A stretch of 47,511 nucleotides of DNA, from the NCBI GenBank assembly GCA_027600665.1, contig JADGJL010000076.1, positions 1-47,511 on the forward strand, read 5' to 3'. The notes beneath the pieces are model-generated. The model ran no database searches and had not been told where the DNA came from. It saw only the letters and a list, made by a program, of their open reading frames with translations. Each line of letters begins with the position of its first letter. Position 1 is the first letter of the stretch. Source of the stretch: Irineochytrium annulatum (Eukaryota > Chytridiomycota > Chytridiomycetes > Chytridiales > Chytridiaceae). A program made the position numbers and the translations under genes. Below are positions 44,227-47,511 of this stretch, piece by piece.

Positions 44227-45581
44227 GCGGTTGCATTATAGACGGCGGGGGCGGGTAGAGAAGAAGTTTTTGAATCATTAGTCTTTTGAAGTTGTACTTA
44301 ATGCGTTTTTATGTATTGCGTCGTGTGAATGTGGGGATGGCCGGAAGGTTTTTATTTGCAAACATCATAGCCTAAATACATTTTTCTATTTACTGCAATG
44401 GTTATACGCGTACGATAAAAACAAGTGAAGATGATGGCAAAATACGGCCTCATATCGACGGAAAAAGATGTCCACATCAAATATACATAGCGCACAACTA
44501 TACAGTTCACGGCGCCAACTACACAAAACCACCTCCACGCGTACCCATGCTACATGCGACGACTAAAATATCACGTTCACATCACCTAAGGACGATAATT
44601 CAAATGAGGTTAGCAAGAACATTCCTTGGAACGCAACGGAGCAGGAAGTATCGTAAAAACGTAGAAATTTCAGATAAATATAGGCAATCTATGGCATCCT
44701 CATACAGGCGCAAGCGCCGTGCGGAACAGGTCTGTAGAATGGAATCATCACGAAAGAGGGGTTCTCCGGGTACAGAAAAGAGCAAGTTGGAAGGAGAAGA
44801 AAGGACTGCACCTTAAGAGTTTATTCAGCGACCGCGCGGGGCGGCCGGTCATCGAGGCGTTGTCGCGTCGCCGGCCGTCCATCCCGAGCGAAGAGAGTGA
44901 AAAAATTTGAACGCTTGACCCTTTGCGGGAATGCGGCGATTTTTGACGACTTCGATGTCAATTTCTCAATTTAATTACTACTACCTCCTTCATCCATTAC
45001 CAGACTCCAAAATGCGATTTTTTGCTTTACGATGCATGCTGACACTTGGGCAGCTTCTCCTTTCTGTCTTAGTTATCGCTCATTCAATAGGGACCGGATG
45101 CGTGCCGTCGCCGTCATTAAAAGCTTCTCATATTGGGGAAAAGATTAGGTGGGAAAGCGCGATGGCTAAGCGCTCAAAAAGGGTGGCACTCTAACGAACA
45201 GACAAACGTGCAGCGCGATCCGGATTACGATCGGAAGGGTTTCTTTCGGCTGAGCGGCTTGTCGACGCCGTGTGCACGGGGGCGTACGCGTTGACCATGG
45301 GTCGACCGCGTTTAGGTTAGAATATTGACAAGCCGACCGTTAGTAGCCGTAGCCGGCATATCGGCTGAGTTACCTTTTGAGCTAAACACGACTGTAGGAC
45401 GGCTTGTTCTCATACTTCTTCGGAAAGTGGCACAGAAGCTTTTGTATGTGCTGTTCGTATCGCCCTCTTATCTTCTTTTTGTTTTTTCTTTACTTGACAA
45501 GCACCTCCATGGGCTTTAAGACTCTATAAGAACGCGTCTCCATCGGCCCCTTCAACAACAACCCATACGTTCAAAACAGCC
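44227..45581. other. Intergenic with one possible short secreted ORF
   Basis: No confident gene. A 60-codon ORF at 45012-45194 (+) begins MRFFALRCMLTLGQLLLSVL, which looks like a signal peptide, but the rest is short and basic and could be chance. The rest is AT-rich with short frames only. Confidence 0.35.
45525..45530 (+). promoter_or_regulatory. TATA-box-like element of the cysteine-rich peptide gene
   Basis: TATAAG in the context ctcTATAAGaac, 52 nt upstream of the ATG at 45582. It is followed by a CA-rich leader ending in aacagccATGG, a good fungal start context. Confidence 0.45.
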
Positions 45582-45848
45582 ATGGTCAACATCTCTTCTA
45601 CCTTCGTCTTCTTCCTCGTCGGCGCCTTCGCCGTTCTGACGCCGGCCCTGGCTTCACCTGCTCCCGCTGCCCTTGCGGCCCCGGCTCCCGGCGGCGGTGG
45701 CAGCGGTGGTCCCCCGCAGCATTGTACGTTCTCTCACTCCCCGAAGGGTCGCGTGCAGCTGGTAACATGTTTTTATCTTCTCATAGCGTGCTGCTGCGAC
45801 ACGGGGCCACACGTGTGCTCTGTCAAGTCTCCCTCCTGCTGCGAGTGA
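45582..45848 (+). CDS. Small secreted cysteine-rich peptide
   Basis: Exons 45582-45723 and 45787-45848 (intron 63 nt, GTACGT..CATAG), 67 residues; read-through without splicing gives an 88-residue form. The signal peptide is MVNISSTFVFFLVGAFAVLT, then PALAS with likely cleavage after ALA. An Ala/Pro/Gly linker follows (APAPGGGGSGGPPQ). The mature C-terminus is HSCCCDTGPHVCSVKSPSCC, ending Glu, with six cysteines: CCC-x5-C-x6-CC. The layout is that of small secreted effector-like or antimicrobial-like fungal peptides. No named family is recognised and no activity is claimed. Its own TATA-like box lies 52 nt upstream. Confidence 0.65.
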   Translation: MVNISSTFVFFLVGAFAVLTPALASPAPAALAAPAPGGGGSGGPPQHCTFSHSPKGRVQLVTCFYLLIACCCDTGPHVCSVKSPSCCE

Positions 45849-47511
45849 AGCATGTTGCGTCGCCGCACAGACTGGGGCCTCCGTCGAACCAAGTTGATTG
45901 CTCTGCTACAAGAACCTCCTGTTGTTGCGATATATGGTTGAAAATGAATCTCTCGGAAGACATGAAGAAGCAATATATAAACCTGATCCAAATTAAATTG
46001 ATGTGACTGTGTCGAACAAAAAGCCGATCGGGCACCTTTTTTGAAGACTTCGGAACGCCAGCAGTATTGCATTCCACAAACACGGGAAAGCGGAGACCCT
46101 AGGGGGAGGGGTTGTGCTCTGTTCTATCCTCAACAACGTCATTCGGACTTAAGCGCGGAGAACAGCAGCAAAGGACTCCTCTGCATCCGGGCATCGACGG
46201 AGACCGATGGAGCTGAGGTGTTGTGAATGGAACGCCTGGGTGGAAGCCAGGTTGACTGTCAATTATTACCCAGACAATTCAACCGCAATGGCCGAGGGAC
46301 GGAGTTCTGCATTCACCCGAACTACCAACTACGTCAGGCAGCGCATACACTTGCTGTGGCCAGCATGCTCATTGTCGGCGAAGCCCGCCTGCTTTTCGAC
46401 GAGGTTGAGGCCACCTCTCCGCCATATGGACTACACTCGCCGACCGGACCATAATGCCCTACACAACTGTCTCACCGTCTCGCGTTGGTTCTTTGAGCAG
46501 GCCGCCGCGCTCCTGCTGGTCGTCGCATAAGCTCACGGTCGACCACGGCCATTTCATCGAGCCGCTTTGCTGACCCTCGCCAACACACGCCTATACAGGT
46601 GATCCGCCGGCGACCGAGAAGAAGCGGCAGCGTCTGCATCTATCTTTCAAACCATCCGCGATCTGAAGGTCGGTCATTGACCCGCCATTGACCCGCCCGT
46701 GGACAGTCCGTGCATTCCTACCCAACCGGATCCTCGCGTGGGTAACAAGGTTGGATCGCATCGGCGGGGCCCTCGGTGACGGAGGCTGAAGGCGTTGGCC
46801 GAGATGCGTTATCCCTTCCAGAAGTGTATCCGAAGAAGTGGTGACCACGACCAGGGCAAGACAAGACACGAGATAGAGGTGTAGCGCTGGTTCATGGAGG
46901 AAGTGGGGATGGCGCCTGGTTGGACTCGTGGCGCTGATGCAAAGCGTTACCATCATAAAGTCATGACGCGACCCATGTACGTGCTTTGACCTCAACGCTG
47001 AAGCCGACAAAAAGCAGTACGTGCCAAGTATGAACAACTTGCGAGAAGTCAGCTCAAATGGACTTCGAGGGCACACGCAATGCCTTAATTGTCTATCATA
47101 CGATGGAGGGAAGTACCGGTCGCTATGATGACCTCCGCATTGTTCTGGCTACCGCCGCAGATGGCAATACAAAGGCACAAACAACCTTTACTGCCTGACC
47201 GTACCGGTAACATTTACCCTGACAACGTCTGCATCTTATTATTTACGTTAAGCAACGCCGTTTTCCGGTCCAACTTTGCCGAAATAGAACATTGCAAACA
47301 TCAAGCTATGGTGCAGTAATTTATTAGTAACGCAAGGGCCCTTTTTCCGCACATCGAATCCTATTAAAGCACGAAGTTCGTTTATCCGCTCCCACTCCAG
47401 CATCCTTTTTTTTTTTTTTTTTTCTTTTGGGGGATGAGGGGAATGCAGGGGTGTTATACCCATGGGACGCTGCCGACGCATAGTCGGGTGTAGAGATAGG
47501 GGGGGGCCGGA
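45849..47511. other. Gene-poor right end, no supported gene
   Basis: Frames on both strands (e.g. plus 46207-46530, minus 46591-47076) are short, Arg/Ser/Pro-rich and lack motifs. A poly-T run of 18 lies at 47406-47423. A stretch at 45930-45945 encodes SCCCD in one frame, echoing the cysteine motif of the upstream peptide, but too briefly to call a copy. Confidence 0.45.

Noticed and set aside
46207..47076. Overlapping ORFs at the right end, considered as transposon remnants
   Set aside because: No reverse transcriptase, integrase, transposase or terminal repeat motif is visible in any frame.
1..47511. tRNA, rRNA, CRISPR array or bacterial operon
   Set aside because: No cloverleaf with a GGTTCGA-type arm, no conserved rRNA core and no regular spacer repeats were seen. 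Split genes exclude a prokaryotic origin.

Overview
The window is nuclear DNA of a filamentous-type eukaryote, most likely a zoosporic (flagellated) fungus such as a chytrid. The evidence is many short spliceosomal introns (mostly 43-135 nt, GT..AG), fungal-type proteins (a three-RRM protein of the Rim4-like fungal group, a secreted protein with a chitin-binding-like tail, a PMP47-type peroxisomal carrier) and a full-length homologue of the axonemal central-apparatus protein SPEF2/CPC1, which is expected only where motile flagella are made. All gene models were spliced by hand from GT/AG sites, reading frame and family similarity. For the main genes the exon lengths sum to a multiple of three.

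Layout. 1-2067 (-): RRM protein, cut by the window edge. 2.7-7.7 kb: a zone of small poorly recognised genes. It includes a coiled-coil gene and a partial duplicate of its acidic tail, a secreted Tyr/Thr/Pro-rich protein with a CBM19-like domain, and a short protein with a CHORD-like zinc knuckle. 7.9-8.8 kb (-): SNAP-25/Sec9-type SNARE. 9.0-12.9 kb (-): RFC1. 13.0-15.8 kb (+): RMI1, divergent from RFC1 across 130 bp. 16.6-17.0 kb (+): COA1/TIM21-like mitochondrial protein. 17.2-19.2 kb (-): V-ATPase subunit H. 19.8-20.8 kb (+): CRAL-TRIO protein. 21.3-24.5 kb (-): a BAH-containing DNA cytosine-5 methyltransferase with unusual catalytic motifs. 24.8-32.15 kb (+): SPEF2, 24 exons. 33.0-34.1 kb (+): ribosomal protein uL22. 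34.3-34.9 kb (+): 6-pyruvoyl-tetrahydropterin synthase. 35.1-37.9 kb (+): family X DNA polymerase (lambda type), 16 exons. 38.1-38.8 kb (-): decayed 2-oxoglutarate/Fe(II) oxygenase. 39.1-42.0 kb (+): an unrecognised protein with an Ala/Lys/Pro/Ser tail whose reading frame breaks. 43.0-44.2 kb (+): peroxisomal adenine-nucleotide carrier. 45.6-45.85 kb (+): tiny cysteine-rich secreted peptide. The last 1.6 kb holds no gene I can support.

Functionally the window is mostly housekeeping. Four genes act on DNA (RFC1, RMI1, DNA methyltransferase, Pol lambda), and two genes each serve membrane traffic or lipid handling (SNARE, CRAL-TRIO) and organelles (COA1-like, peroxisomal carrier). There is no sign of an operon, mobile element, CRISPR array, rRNA or tRNA. 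The least-explained material is the 2.7-7.7 kb zone, the 39-42 kb gene and the small secreted proteins.
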